Shown here in pieces: positions 43,474 through 53,083 of a DNA stretch of 64,000 nucleotides. The notes below the pieces were generated by a model that saw only the letters and a list, made by a program, of their open reading frames with translations, had not been told where the DNA came from and made no database searches. Numbering within the stretch: the first letter of the stretch is position 1; each line of letters starts with the position of its first letter. Made by a program: the position numbers and the translations under genes. Origin of the DNA: Fistulifera solaris (Eukaryota > Bacillariophyta > Bacillariophyceae > Naviculales > Stauroneidaceae); contig AP026136.1 of NCBI GenBank assembly GCA_030295235.1, positions 806,001 to 870,000 on the forward strand, written 5' to 3'.

Positions 43474-43516
43474 TCCGACTTTGATCAACCAAGCATGACT
43501 TTGGGAAAAAGTCGGA
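43474..43516 (+). other. Hairpin directly after the SELENOS stop
   Basis: Perfect 9-bp stem TCCGACTTT (43474-43482) with AAAGTCGGA (43508-43516), and a smaller inner stem CCAA/TTGG. It starts 3 nt after the TAG and 9 nt after the Sec TGA. It could help Sec recoding or 3' end formation. It does not match the standard SECIS core. Confidence 0.4.
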
Positions 43517-43566
43517 AACTACAACAAAACCATATTCGATTAATGTGTGCTCGCACTAAACTTATA

Positions 43567-43620
43567 CGGCAAACTTGAATGACATCAGTACATGGCTGCT
43601 GATTGAACAGTAGTTTGCTG
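43567..43620 (+). promoter_or_regulatory. SECIS-like hairpin (candidate)
   Basis: Lower stem CGGCAAACT (43567-43575) with AGTTTGCTG (43612-43620), 9 bp with one G-U. Above it, ATGA (43579-43582) faces TGA (43604-43606), the arrangement of the SECIS quartet, then an upper stem of about 7 bp (ATCAGTA/TGCTGAT-like). Against it: the upper stem is shorter than usual and the apical loop lacks the AA. No better candidate was found by eye in the next 300 bp. Confidence 0.35.
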
Positions 43621-43645
43621 AGCTGAGCTGAGCTGAGCTGAGCTG
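43617..43645. repeat. GCTGA pentanucleotide repeat
   Basis: Five GCTGA units plus a partial one. The lower strand of the candidate SECIS stem runs into it, so repeat growth may follow from the stem sequence. Confidence 0.75.
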
Positions 43646-43960
43646 TATCTTACTTTGTTTTCAACTATGAATTTCATAATCTTTTGCCAAGCCGTTTCCA
43701 CAGAAATTCTTAATTAATAAATAGAGCTTTGTAACACTTTCACATGGATAATTCATTAGGCGAATGTAAGCAAACCTCCTTTTCGAGTTTCACTATCTGA
43801 TCAATGTCTAGACGACCTTTTTCACGGAATTCCAGTCTTATGAGCTGGAGCCAGGCTCTAGAAATTATAGGTCACGCTGCGACTGCGTTTCCTACCCGCA
43901 TTAACAATGCGCAGCATTTTATCGCATTACCAGTATTACACCTCAACCTCAACAATTACC

Positions 43961-43990
43961 GTACCGCACCGTACCGTACCGTACCAGGTA
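43961..43990. promoter_or_regulatory. GTACC repeat ending in TACCAGGTA
   Basis: Five 5-bp units GTACC (one GCACC) end in a TACCAGGTA palindrome (43982-43990), 31 bp upstream of the ATG at 44022. Confidence 0.45.
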
Positions 43991-44021
43991 CCCATGTAAA
44001 CAGTTCGTCATGAAATAAATA

Positions 44022-47000
44022 ATGATCCGCATGTTACAGCCCATAATGAACGAAACACTTCAACAATGCCGACAAAGTTCGCCTACCCGGACGCCAGATA
44101 ATGATCGTATTCTAGCAGGGCTTTGCGATGCCGCACGAAATAACGACGCTAGCTCGGTTGCAAAATCTTTGGGTCTTCGAAGACGATCGTCCCCTTCGGT
44201 TCATTCCCTCTTCTGCTTCAGGATCAAACAGTGATCCTTCACGTGGAAAATTTGATCTTTACGGATTCTTTTCACTTGATTTTCAAAGCTCTTTTAATGG
44301 CACCAACGGCTTACGATACGCCTTGGCATGCTGCGTTGAGAGTGGTCTCCAATTTACAAAAATCAAACCACCAACCCGGCATCCCAGAGCTCATACAGAT
44401 GGCTGCTTTAGAAATTCAAACCTTTCTTCAACAAAATGTTGCTTTCTGGTTGAATGAGGACAGAAAACAGTCGCTGTCTACCAATTCGTCTCCGCGACAG
44501 CCGTCTGCTTCGGACGAAAGTATATCAACGCCTGGTGATTGGATGATTCAATTGGCGAATTGCGTCATGATGCCTTTACGAAATCAAGGCGATCAATCAC
44601 AGAAGAATGCTTCTTCAGCAGAGAGTGACTGGGAACCAGCATTGGGAATTGTCTCATGTCTTGTCGTCCTGACAGAGCACTTAGACTTGAGGCTGCATCA
44701 TGCTCTCCTTGACGTGGTGGCCAAGCCGATTGATGCAAACTGTTTGATGCCCTTTGTTCGACTCGTGGTTGATATTCGCTGTTTCTTTCGGGAACAGGAT
44801 TGGAGGTTTCTATTTGCTCAATTGCAAGGGTCGCTAGCGGATCCATTCTCAAACAACGCCTTACCCTTTCTTATGGAATGTGTCTTAAAACTGAACACTG
44901 AGCTGCTTTACAAATTCGACATTTCATTTGCTTCTTTATGGCGTGTCATCGTTTTCCAAATCATGATGTTGGCGTCTGGAAATGCATCGACTTTTGGCTC
45001 CGTCGAACGTACGATATCGACTTATGTATCGTCGCTTTCCGGCGTGACACAGTGCCAACTGATTTCCGCTTTGCGAAAGGGCGATCATCCTGAAGAAGAC
45101 AAGCATCCCCGCTGGCTAGAGGCATGCATGCTGCTTCAACTCACCGACGCAACATCTCGGTCTAAGTCCGAATTAGTGTCCCACATGTTGAAGAGGTCGT
45201 TTCCTCAAAGTTCGAGAATCAAGTCAAGACGTGATTCGAATTTAGGATCAAATCTGCTTGAAGATATCTTTGCTTTGACCGACTGTGGGGCTTCACTGGA
45301 TCTGGTCGAGAACGATTGGCTTTCACTTTTTCGAGATCTGAAGTACGAAGGGAAAGGACAGTTTGTTGGGGAAAATAGTCCTCAATCTGCGCTAGTAAAT
45401 GCCTGTGGATCTCTCGTATGGGAAACTATTTGTCTCGGTGGTTCTAGCTTTGGCAACTGCGCTGAAACAAGAAGAATTGAGGCTTGGATCAACTGTTGTG
45501 TTCAAGTATTAGGCGATTCTAATTCTTCCCACCGAAGACTTTTTACGGCGCTCGCCGCTTTGACGACAATATTTTGTGAGTTACCAGACTTTCAATCAAA
45601 GCTAAAAGATCTCATAGTTCACTGTTTCGACCAAATAGATGGCTGTGAGGAGTCAACAACAGAACGCGCGGTTCTTTACTGCTTGCTGTTGTCCAAGTTG
45701 TCACAAAGTGACCCTATAAACCACCTTAAAGCCATGCAAGGCGTCGAGAGCATCGTATCCACTCCCATGACATTCAACTTGTTTATGGATGTTGTTGATG
45801 CCATAGTCGATCGACCTTACGGCCGCGAAAAGCTGCTGTTTGTGTCACGCTCTTATTTGGATGGTCTCTCTTCCGATGACGCGTACGCTTCGTTCCAAGC
45901 GAACGTATCGGCCTCAAACTTATTGAAGTGCGGTCTACATGGACTCCTTGCTTTAATCTCTGTTCCTGATTGGAATGACCTTGAGGAGGATGCATGGGGT
46001 ATTCTATCAAATTTTATCGTCGAAAACCAACCCAGGTATACTGCTACACACCGTACTTGGTTCTATGAGCACGTTCGTCGACATATCCAAAGCCACTCCT
46101 TGCCTTCTTTGTCTGCAGAACACCTGCTACGCAGCAGCATCGCTCGTCTCCTTGTGTTTTATGTTTCACCAGATGACAAAACGTTATACCTGGCACCTGA
46201 ACGCGTTTTTTATTTCAACAAGGTGAATACTGACGAAGTCAATATGGTCGAAGATGTAATTAGTCTTGTCGGACTCGCGATGGATCTTCTACACTTTCTC
46301 GCGGTTGAGATGAAACACGTCGAAGTCAGAGATACCATCGGTATAGTTTATCAGGGCTTAATTCGTGAAATCGATTTGAAAGGTGCTGATATGAGCCCGA
46401 GCAACATTTGCTCGAGTGTTTTGTCGGCTGTTAAACTCGGGCAGGCTTCCATTTATGCAGTCGCTCTTGTGTGCTTGATTGCCATTGACCTGGAGATGCC
46501 ACATGCCATTCCTTCCCCTTTGGACCGCATGTCGTGCATTTCTGTTCAAGATTTGATGACGTTGAATGCCGACGAGGAACGTTCAAAATTGAAAAATTTA
46601 AACATAAAGTGGGATGAATATACAACGCATAGCAATACGAACATTGCTCCGGAAATGAAGCATGCTGCGATTACGCTACGTATGCAAGTCACTGATGTTC
46701 TACTCGATTTTGTTTTTGGTCCTAGGTGGAAAGAGACTAGGGTTTCGTACCAAAGTGAAATTCTTGTTCAGCGACTGAGCGCGATTTTGACATTGAAACG
46801 TCAATGGAAAGTTGAAGTACCAAGGAAGCAGTTGAAGACGTCCGCTACGCATAGCGAAGTCGGCATATGTACTTGCGACCACTTGCTCAGCGTAATGCTC
46901 CCCTCGATCGATGAGATAATCCAGTTTGATTGCTCACTGGGTAAAATCGATAGTGTTCTCTCGGTAGTGTTGGATATTTGTGAGCTGCTTAAGGGAGCAA

Positions 47001-48905
47001 TTGGAGCAGTCTCTGACAAAAAGTTGCACCTTCTTTGCTTAGAGAGTATCCGCTCTCTTTACCTCATTCTTTGTGCTGAGTCCAAGTGCTGCGAACTTAT
47101 TGTACGGATCGAGAAAATACTAAGTACCAAAACGACCATGGATGAACACAGACAGCAACTTTTTGTCTCAACTCCGTAAAGCATGAAGACGACATAGATG
47201 ATTTTGTTCGATATCTTCGCTGTTCAATACTTGGGGTCATTATCAGCGTTTTTGAACCTTCGTTGAATGAACACATTTATACTTCAGCCGTTGTCAGCCC
47301 TCACCACAAACTACGCCTTCTGGAAACAATTTATAGCCTTCTAGATGCATTCTGCAATGACATGCTCTCTGGTTTGCAAGGTAAAAGCGGTGGATTAACG
47401 TACGAACTTTTCGAATTGCTGCTTAATGCTGCCGAGACCGCTGTTTACCAGCTTCAGAGTTTAGAACAGTCTTACTCTATCATGGCTACAAAATCATCCA
47501 CAAGAGCTATCGATCTAAGCGGAGCGATGAGCGCTTTGGAAGAGATTCTTCAAACGACATCTTTCTCCCAGAGAAATGTTCACAAAAAGATGTTCTCGCT
47601 AGCAGCTGAGACTCTTCCTCGTTTTTACCGTTCTATCTCGCGATTTTACATATGCTGCAAACCGGTTGTGCTTATGGCTGGTCCCCTTCTCAAACACAAA
47701 CTTTTAAATGGAGCTGCTGCTTTTATACAAGCAATTGGTTTTCAGCTCGACACTCTTCAAGTGCATTCTTTGTGGAAAGACGATTTTTTGTTGACATGGA
47801 AGACGATTGTTCGACATGTTCGGGAAAGCCCAGAGACTACTGCTCTAAGAGTGGAAGAGAAAACGTTGATACAGCAAGTCCAAGCACTAAGACAATTCCA
47901 GCCGAATGTCCAGCAGCATCTAGGGAATTAGTAGTGCAGATTTTTGATTCGAAATCTTGGACATGGACAATGAGTTCGTCTCTACATGCTATCCTCGTTT
48001 TCATGGAAGATTTTCGCGCATCACTTGATATGAAAACGCGGGTTCATAAAGGTCCAAGTATCAGGCAATTCATAAGAGCACGAACGGTTGAGATGAATGG
48101 TATCTTTGTGGCTTTGAACTGCGTTCTAGATTTGTCTGACACAGGACCTAAAGCAAGCGGAGATACACATACAATCAAAGCGATGGTTCTCCCTTCCAAT
48201 CTCAAAATGAAAATCTGCTGTGTTCTCGATTGTGTTGCCTCTACTTCGATGAAGTCTTTGAAACTGATTCAGGATCTGGCACGTGATGTCTTAAATGAAA
48301 ACACACAAGCAATGTCTTTGGCGGTGACAGAGGCTTTGAGCTTTATAGTCAGCTGGCTCTCTTATTCTCGATCGGAAACGCTAGATATCTATCACAAAGC
48401 TCGACGCTGGCGTCATCTAGAGACTCTTCATTGTAACGAAGATGCTAGACAAAATGGGCTCGCTTCGGATAATAGCGTCACTCTCAGGTTACGTAAAACA
48501 GAAATGCGCATGGATGAGTCCGAGGGGATGTTACACAAAGTGCTGGCATTCATGCAAAATTGTAAAGAGAAGCGAAGTTGCAATCGAGACGAATTCCAGT
48601 TATTTTTAATGGAATACATCGATTGTGACTTGGTTGAGTTATTGGAACACAAGTCCACTCAACTCACACAAGGCCATGCTGTTATTGAACATCAGTTCGG
48701 TCCAGCAGAATGTGAAGAAATTAAGAAAAAGCGAAAGATAACCGAGAACATGAAACGACGCCTGAACAAAGAACGCCGTCGGCGAACTCTTCGAAGCCGA
48801 AACGAAGTAGTGGACAAGTGGCTACAAATTGACCGCGTCACGGGCGACGAAATGGTGGAAGACGATGCATTTGCCGATCTCGAAGACTTTTTGGTAGACG
48901 GTTAA
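44022..48905 (+). CDS. Very large helical-repeat protein, unrecognised (three frame breaks)
   Basis: About 1628 residues after correction. Nearly all-helical, with long Leu/Ala-rich amphipathic stretches typical of HEAT-like solenoids. The end is basic (KKKRKITENMKRRLNKERRRRTLRSRNE), then an acidic tail (DEMVEDDAFADLEDFLVDG), suggesting a nuclear or nucleolar scaffold. URB2/Npa2-type ribosome factors and FANCI were considered by size and pattern, but no motif supports either. Frame changes: one base lost near 44205-44212, one at 47160-47164 (run of T; LF|CLNSVKHEDD), one in 47850-47930 where both frames stay open. The start could be the second in-frame ATG, MNETLQQ. Confidence 0.55.
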
Positions 48906-49027
48906 ACACCTCATGTACAAGACAGCGGCAATTAAATTTTGTAATAAAAGTCTAATAAAGTACGCATTATAGACCCTCCATCGTTTGTCCTATTTTCAAT
49001 CTAATGATGTCCGTTCAAATTAGTCAA

Positions 49028-50128
49028 CTATGATGTTTTATTGTCTGGCATGGTCAAAGCTTTTGTCGCGTTCCCGGAGTCAGCAACAGCCTTCATCGCG
49101 GTTGCTGCTTGCGCCAAGAGTGAGTTCATATCCGCAGGTCGATCATTGAATAAAATAGTATTGCTTTGCTTGCCCATTTCGCCATACATGGCAACATAAT
49201 CTCGGGCCAGCGCCAGTTGGGCAGCTTCCTGACCACCTGGCTTTAATAGTTCCGCTGATATCTTTCTCAAGGCGTCCGCTTGAGCACTAGCGATCAATTG
49301 AATGGCAGCCGCTTGACCTTCTGCCTCCAATAATCGTTTCGTCTTTTCTGCTTGCGCTTCATTCGAAATTTTGATCAAGTTACCCTCTGATTCGTTCGTT
49401 AGACTAATTTTGACACCTTCCGACTCAAGCTCTGCACGTCGCTTTTCTCCCTCAGCTCGGAGGACTTGTTCTCTTCGGGCACGTTCGGCAGCCGCCTGCT
49501 TGTCCATGGCCACACGAATCTGCTGATCCGGCGTAATCTCGGTAATTTCGTACCTTCGGATTTCGATTCCCCAAGGCTCCGCCGCTTCTTGCAAACTTCC
49601 CTTAATCAATGCATTGAGCCGAGCCCTGCCGTGCAAAATTTCGTCCAATTCCATTTCTCCGATAGCGGAACGCATCGCCGATTGGGCGTGCTGTGTGACC
49701 GAATACAACGGATTAAAGGCACCGTACGCCGCCTTTTGTGGATCCAGGAATCGTAAAAACAAATTACCGGATACTTCAACGGAAACGTTATCCCGCGTAA
49801 TCGCGGCTTGCGGAACAATATCGAGCGCTCGTTCACGAACATCTACCACATACGCAATTCGATCAATCAAGGGAATGGCCCAGAAAAATCCCGAATCATG
49901 AATGGCGTGTAGTTTCCCGAGACGTTCGACGACGTATTGATGTCCTTGCGGCACGATATTGAATACAGTATTCGTCTTGGTGACAGGCCAGTTCCAAATG
50001 GAATCACTTCCGAGATTTCTTCCACCAAAACCTTCCAGTTGGTAGGAAGAGAAGGCACGAAACGAGGAAGGATGAGATTGTAGTTTGCGAATGAGAGTAG
50101 TGGTAGTTGCGGTGCGCATTTTTATCAT
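49028..50128 (-). CDS. Stomatin-like protein 2, mitochondrial
   Basis: 366 residues, single exon, no break. A Ser/Arg-rich presequence (MRTATTTTLIRKLQSHPSSFRAFSS) targets the mitochondrion. The SPFH/band-7 domain follows: NIVPQGHQYVVERLGKLHAIHDSGFFWAIPLIDRIAYVVDVRE, AITRDNVSVEVSGNLFLRFLDP, WGIEIRRYEITEITPDQQIRVAMDKQAAAERARRE. A long Ala/Glu coiled coil and AQADALRKISAELLKPGGQEAAQLALARDYV complete the SLP2 pattern. In animals SLP2 organises cardiolipin-rich inner-membrane domains and stabilises the rhomboid PARL and prohibitins. It converges with the large helical gene, 122 bp apart. Confidence 0.9.
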   Translation of the reverse strand: MIKMRTATTTTLIRKLQSHPSSFRAFSSYQLEGFGGRNLGSDSIWNWPVTKTNTVFNIVPQGHQYVVERLGKLHAIHDSGFFWAIPLIDRIAYVVDVRERALDIVPQAAITRDNVSVEVSGNLFLRFLDPQKAAYGAFNPLYSVTQHAQSAMRSAIGEMELDEILHGRARLNALIKGSLQEAAEPWGIEIRRYEITEITPDQQIRVAMDKQAAAERARREQVLRAEGEKRRAELESEGVKISLTNESEGNLIKISNEAQAEKTKRLLEAEGQAAAIQLIASAQADALRKISAELLKPGGQEAAQLALARDYVAMYGEMGKQSNTILFNDRPADMNSLLAQAATAMKAVADSGNATKALTMPDNKTS

Positions 50129-50567
50129 TTTTCAAACTTTGCGGCTGGATCCAGCTATTCGATTGATTCACGACAACAAATATATAGTAGAATTTATAGT
50201 TGATTCTCTCACTTTGTTGCAAATGCGATGATTATGATTGTTTGATGTTGTTTGCTTTCATCATTATTATTTCCTCTCGACGATGTTCTCAACGAGCGGA
50301 TGGTGAGTCAGGACGTCATGCCCTTGTCACTGTAGCCACGAAAGTGAGTTTGGGTTACCGTTCCGACTTAAAGTAGCAACATCTCAACTATTCAACGGTA
50401 CTGAAACTTGCAGACACCCCACGAAAGATCTCCGCTTCCTTTGGTGGGACTGTATGCAACGCGATGAAGCTTTCTCATTATACTTGTACTTCTAATCAAT
50501 CTTTGTGACGCTTTTCTACTCTCTTCATTTTCCTGTTTCACGTGAATTAGGCTTTTTTCATGTCGCG
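50129..50567. other. Divergent region SLP2 / TLDc gene
   Basis: 439 bp between start codons. No motif copy or repeat seen. Confidence 0.4.
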
Positions 50568-51398
50568 ATGCGAGCTGAAAGAATGCTCAAGAAGATTAGT
50601 TTCGTTCTAGTTCTTCTTGTGCAGGTGCTTCACATCGACGGTTTTGCTTCAACTCGTCTTCTTCGGCATAACAAGCGATGCTCTATACGTTCTTCTTGCC
50701 AACAATTTCTCTCCATCGACGATCTAAAAATAACAGAATCAGTTACCGATTCTCTTTCGTTTCTGACGGCGAACCCTTCTGTTGTTGCCAGCAGTCTCGC
50801 CCTGACCGGCAGCTTACTGTACGCTACGACACGGCCACCCCAACGACTAATTGACGACAACACTTTACAGGCAATTCTAGAAAACACTTACATGGAAAAG
50901 CAACAACAGAAAGGCACACTGCAGTGTCTTTATAAAGCAACACGTGATGGTTGGAAGGCGAATGCATTTCATGGCAAAGTCGACTTTGCTGGATCCGGAG
51001 TTGTGGTAGTGCAGGCACAAGGAAAAGTGTTCGGAGGCTATAATCCCAACGGCTGGCGATCGACGGACGACTATACCACGTCCACGACGGCGTTTTTGTT
51101 CCGGGTCGTAAGCTCGGGACGGGTCGAAAAGTATAAAGTGCAGGCGAATGGGCCCGCACTTTTTGATTACGCGAGTGCCGGTCCATGTTTTGGAACCACC
51201 GATTTGTTGATCGGCCCACCACAAGCGGCCGTTTTGGGGGGTTTCGCGGGGCCGAATATGGAAAATGAACCACCCGGCAGTCTGCAAGTGGCTACTATCT
51301 TGCCGGGACAAACGTACGATACCGACGCTCGATGGAATGTGCGGGGTTACAAGATTCGCTTGCAAGAAGTGGAAGTGTATTGTTCAGTAGAGAGATGA
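50568..51398 (+). CDS. TLDc-domain protein with plastid-type leader
   Basis: 276 residues from ATG 50568 (a later Met at 50583 also fits). The leader ISFVLVLLVQVLHIDGFASTRLLRHNKR is a signal peptide followed by Phe at the likely cleavage site and a basic, Ser-rich stretch, the bipartite plastid signal of diatoms. The TLDc domain covers the C-terminal 165 residues: LQCLYKATRDGWKANAFHGKVDFAG, VVVVQAQGKVFGGYNPNGW, TTSTTAFLFRV, PCFGTTDLLIG and YKIRLQEVEVY. TLDc proteins are linked to oxidative-stress resistance and V-ATPase regulation, normally in cytosol or nucleus. A plastid location is inferred from the leader only. Confidence 0.75.
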   Translation: MRAERMLKKISFVLVLLVQVLHIDGFASTRLLRHNKRCSIRSSCQQFLSIDDLKITESVTDSLSFLTANPSVVASSLALTGSLLYATTRPPQRLIDDNTLQAILENTYMEKQQQKGTLQCLYKATRDGWKANAFHGKVDFAGSGVVVVQAQGKVFGGYNPNGWRSTDDYTTSTTAFLFRVVSSGRVEKYKVQANGPALFDYASAGPCFGTTDLLIGPPQAAVLGGFAGPNMENEPPGSLQVATILPGQTYDTDARWNVRGYKIRLQEVEVYCSVER

Positions 51399-51871
51399 AG
51401 TTGTTTGGAGTTTGGAATAGAATAACATTCAGCTAAATTCAAGACATAAACTCACATGGGTATACTATAACATGTAATATTCTAACTACTACTAACAAGT
51501 AGCTGTATGTTCACAACACCAAACTTGGAAATGTCGTAGCAGTAGTAAGTATTCACATTTAAAAACGTATCCGGTACCCGTTTACGTAATGTGAAACCTG
51601 ATAAACGGAGTGGACTCGACCGTACGGGCGAGGACGATTTTGTCGTTATCGTTATGATGTACTTCTTTGACAATTGCTTGCCTTGATTGCGAGTTTTGCG
51701 TGTTTCAGCGAATATCTTTTTATCTCATGGGAAACTCACAGCAATAAAGGGTGGGAGATACACGAAATGTCAGACATATGAGGTCTATCCGAAAGAGTTG
51801 ACGGTAGACATCAAAGGTTATTGATTTGCGGTTTGCATCTTTCGTCGCCCTGTAGCTAATTTGCAGCAAAG
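51399..51871. other. Intergenic region
   Basis: 473 bp between tandem genes. No feature recognised. Confidence 0.4.
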
Positions 51872-52207
51872 ATGTTTGCTCGTGCAAGTCGCCATTTTCG
51901 ACAGTTACAAAGAACACGGTGTCGATGGAACCAATCAGAAGCATTATCGTCGGAAAGCAAAACGTATCTGCACATCGGACCGTCCGGAGATTGCTGGACT
52001 GGCCCCAGCCTCTTTGCTGCAAAGCATTTGACACCCGATTATGTGAAAAGCATATCTTTAGTTACATTGGACGAGGATGCAATCACACGACTCTTAGATC
52101 TATTGCATGAGGAACCGGAATGGTGCTCCAAAATGTACGACTCCCAACAATTGCCGGATGAAGTCTTGTCGCGCGTCACAAGCAAGATTGTGGAAAAGAC
52201 GAAATAA
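51872..52207 (+). CDS. Small hypothetical protein, mitochondrial-like leader
   Basis: 111 residues. The N-terminus MFARASRHFRQLQRTRCRWNQ is basic without acidic residues, like a mitochondrial presequence. The rest (TYLHIGPSGDCWTGPSLFAAKHLTPDYVKSISLV, then acidic helices) matches no family I know. Coding status rests on length, composition and a regular start; a spurious frame is possible. Confidence 0.45.
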   Translation: MFARASRHFRQLQRTRCRWNQSEALSSESKTYLHIGPSGDCWTGPSLFAAKHLTPDYVKSISLVTLDEDAITRLLDLLHEEPEWCSKMYDSQQLPDEVLSRVTSKIVEKTK

Positions 52208-52503
52208 ATACGCTATCATAGCAGTTTGAACAGCTGTGCAAGTTGGTCGAATGCCTGAATGAAAGAAGCGAATATCGTTACTGATGGTCTGGCAATTAGA
52301 GAAATACGGTGTAGCAAAACTGCAGAGACCTTGACCCATGAAAAAGTTGAAGAAAAGCAACGAAATTTGCCCGCGCCTGTATTACGTACTAAATTAAAAT
52401 TCCGAATGTTTCTGGTGCTAGAGCTAGTCTGCTAATCAATTACCAGCAATCACATGAATAATCATCAAGTCGGCAAACCAGTTTGGAGCTCGTATTCTAT
52501 TAA

Positions 52504-52527
52504 TTCATGACTGAAAAGCAGTCGTGG
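52504..52527 (+). promoter_or_regulatory. 24-bp dyad motif, copy 2
   Basis: CATGACTG-AAAAG-CAGTCGTG with flanking TT and G. One mismatch to the copy at 4958 (opposite strand) and four to the copy at 52706. 557 bp upstream of the MFS ATG. Confidence 0.45.
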
Positions 52528-52705
52528 TTGCTGAGAACGAATACTAGGAGCCCTAATAAAACGGTAAAAGACCGGTTTGGCAACATTTCAACCATGAATA
52601 AACGATGCCATTGTGCGAGTAACCTTCAAAATGTTTATGCACATACGGCTATAATTCGGCGGAAGTTAAGGAGCATGGACTTGCTTAATTTCCCCTTTGA
52701 TTTAA

Positions 52706-52729
52706 TTCATGACTGAAAGGCAGTCGTAC
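52706..52729 (+). promoter_or_regulatory. 24-bp dyad motif, copy 3
   Basis: CATGACTG-AAAGG-CAGTCGTA, same strand as copy 2, 202 bp downstream of it and 355 bp before the MFS ATG. Confidence 0.45.
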
Positions 52730-53083
52730 TTGAGTGTCGCCTACACCGTAGGTTATAGTAACAAAGAGAGACCTCATCCTTATTGGATTTGCAACGCATT
52801 TGCGCCGCGCATTCGAAAAAGACCGTTGCCGTTATTATTGTTTGGTATTCGTTGTTCTTGAAAGGAAAGCCATTTGATCATCTCTACAGAATATTTTCTC
52901 TTTTATCACATCTCATAACGACAAAGCTATTGTGGGTGAAGACACTTGAGATTCAGCGTGTTGTACTTTTTTGGAATTACCGTTTTGCGAACGAACGCAA
53001 ACCACGATTATATTGATAGTCACTGAACGCCATTCACGCACGCATGCACAAGTTGATCTCATTTTACAGTCAATGTGAGAGTC

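Larger units (their letters stand above)
43471..44021. other. 3' region of SELENOS and promoter of the next gene
   Basis: 551 bp. Contains the two hairpins, an (AGCTG)n tract (43617-43645), a GTACC repeat (43961-43985) and one TACCAGGTA. Confidence 0.5.
52208..53083. other. Intergenic region upstream of the MFS gene with two dyad copies
   Basis: 876 bp. Holds two copies of the dyad motif about 200 bp apart. Short open frames inside (for example from 52507) start within the motif and are not convincing. Confidence 0.45.

Noticed and set aside
52507-52716. Small ORF starting inside the dyad motif
   Set aside because: Composition is not coding-like, and its ATG is part of a repeated non-coding motif.
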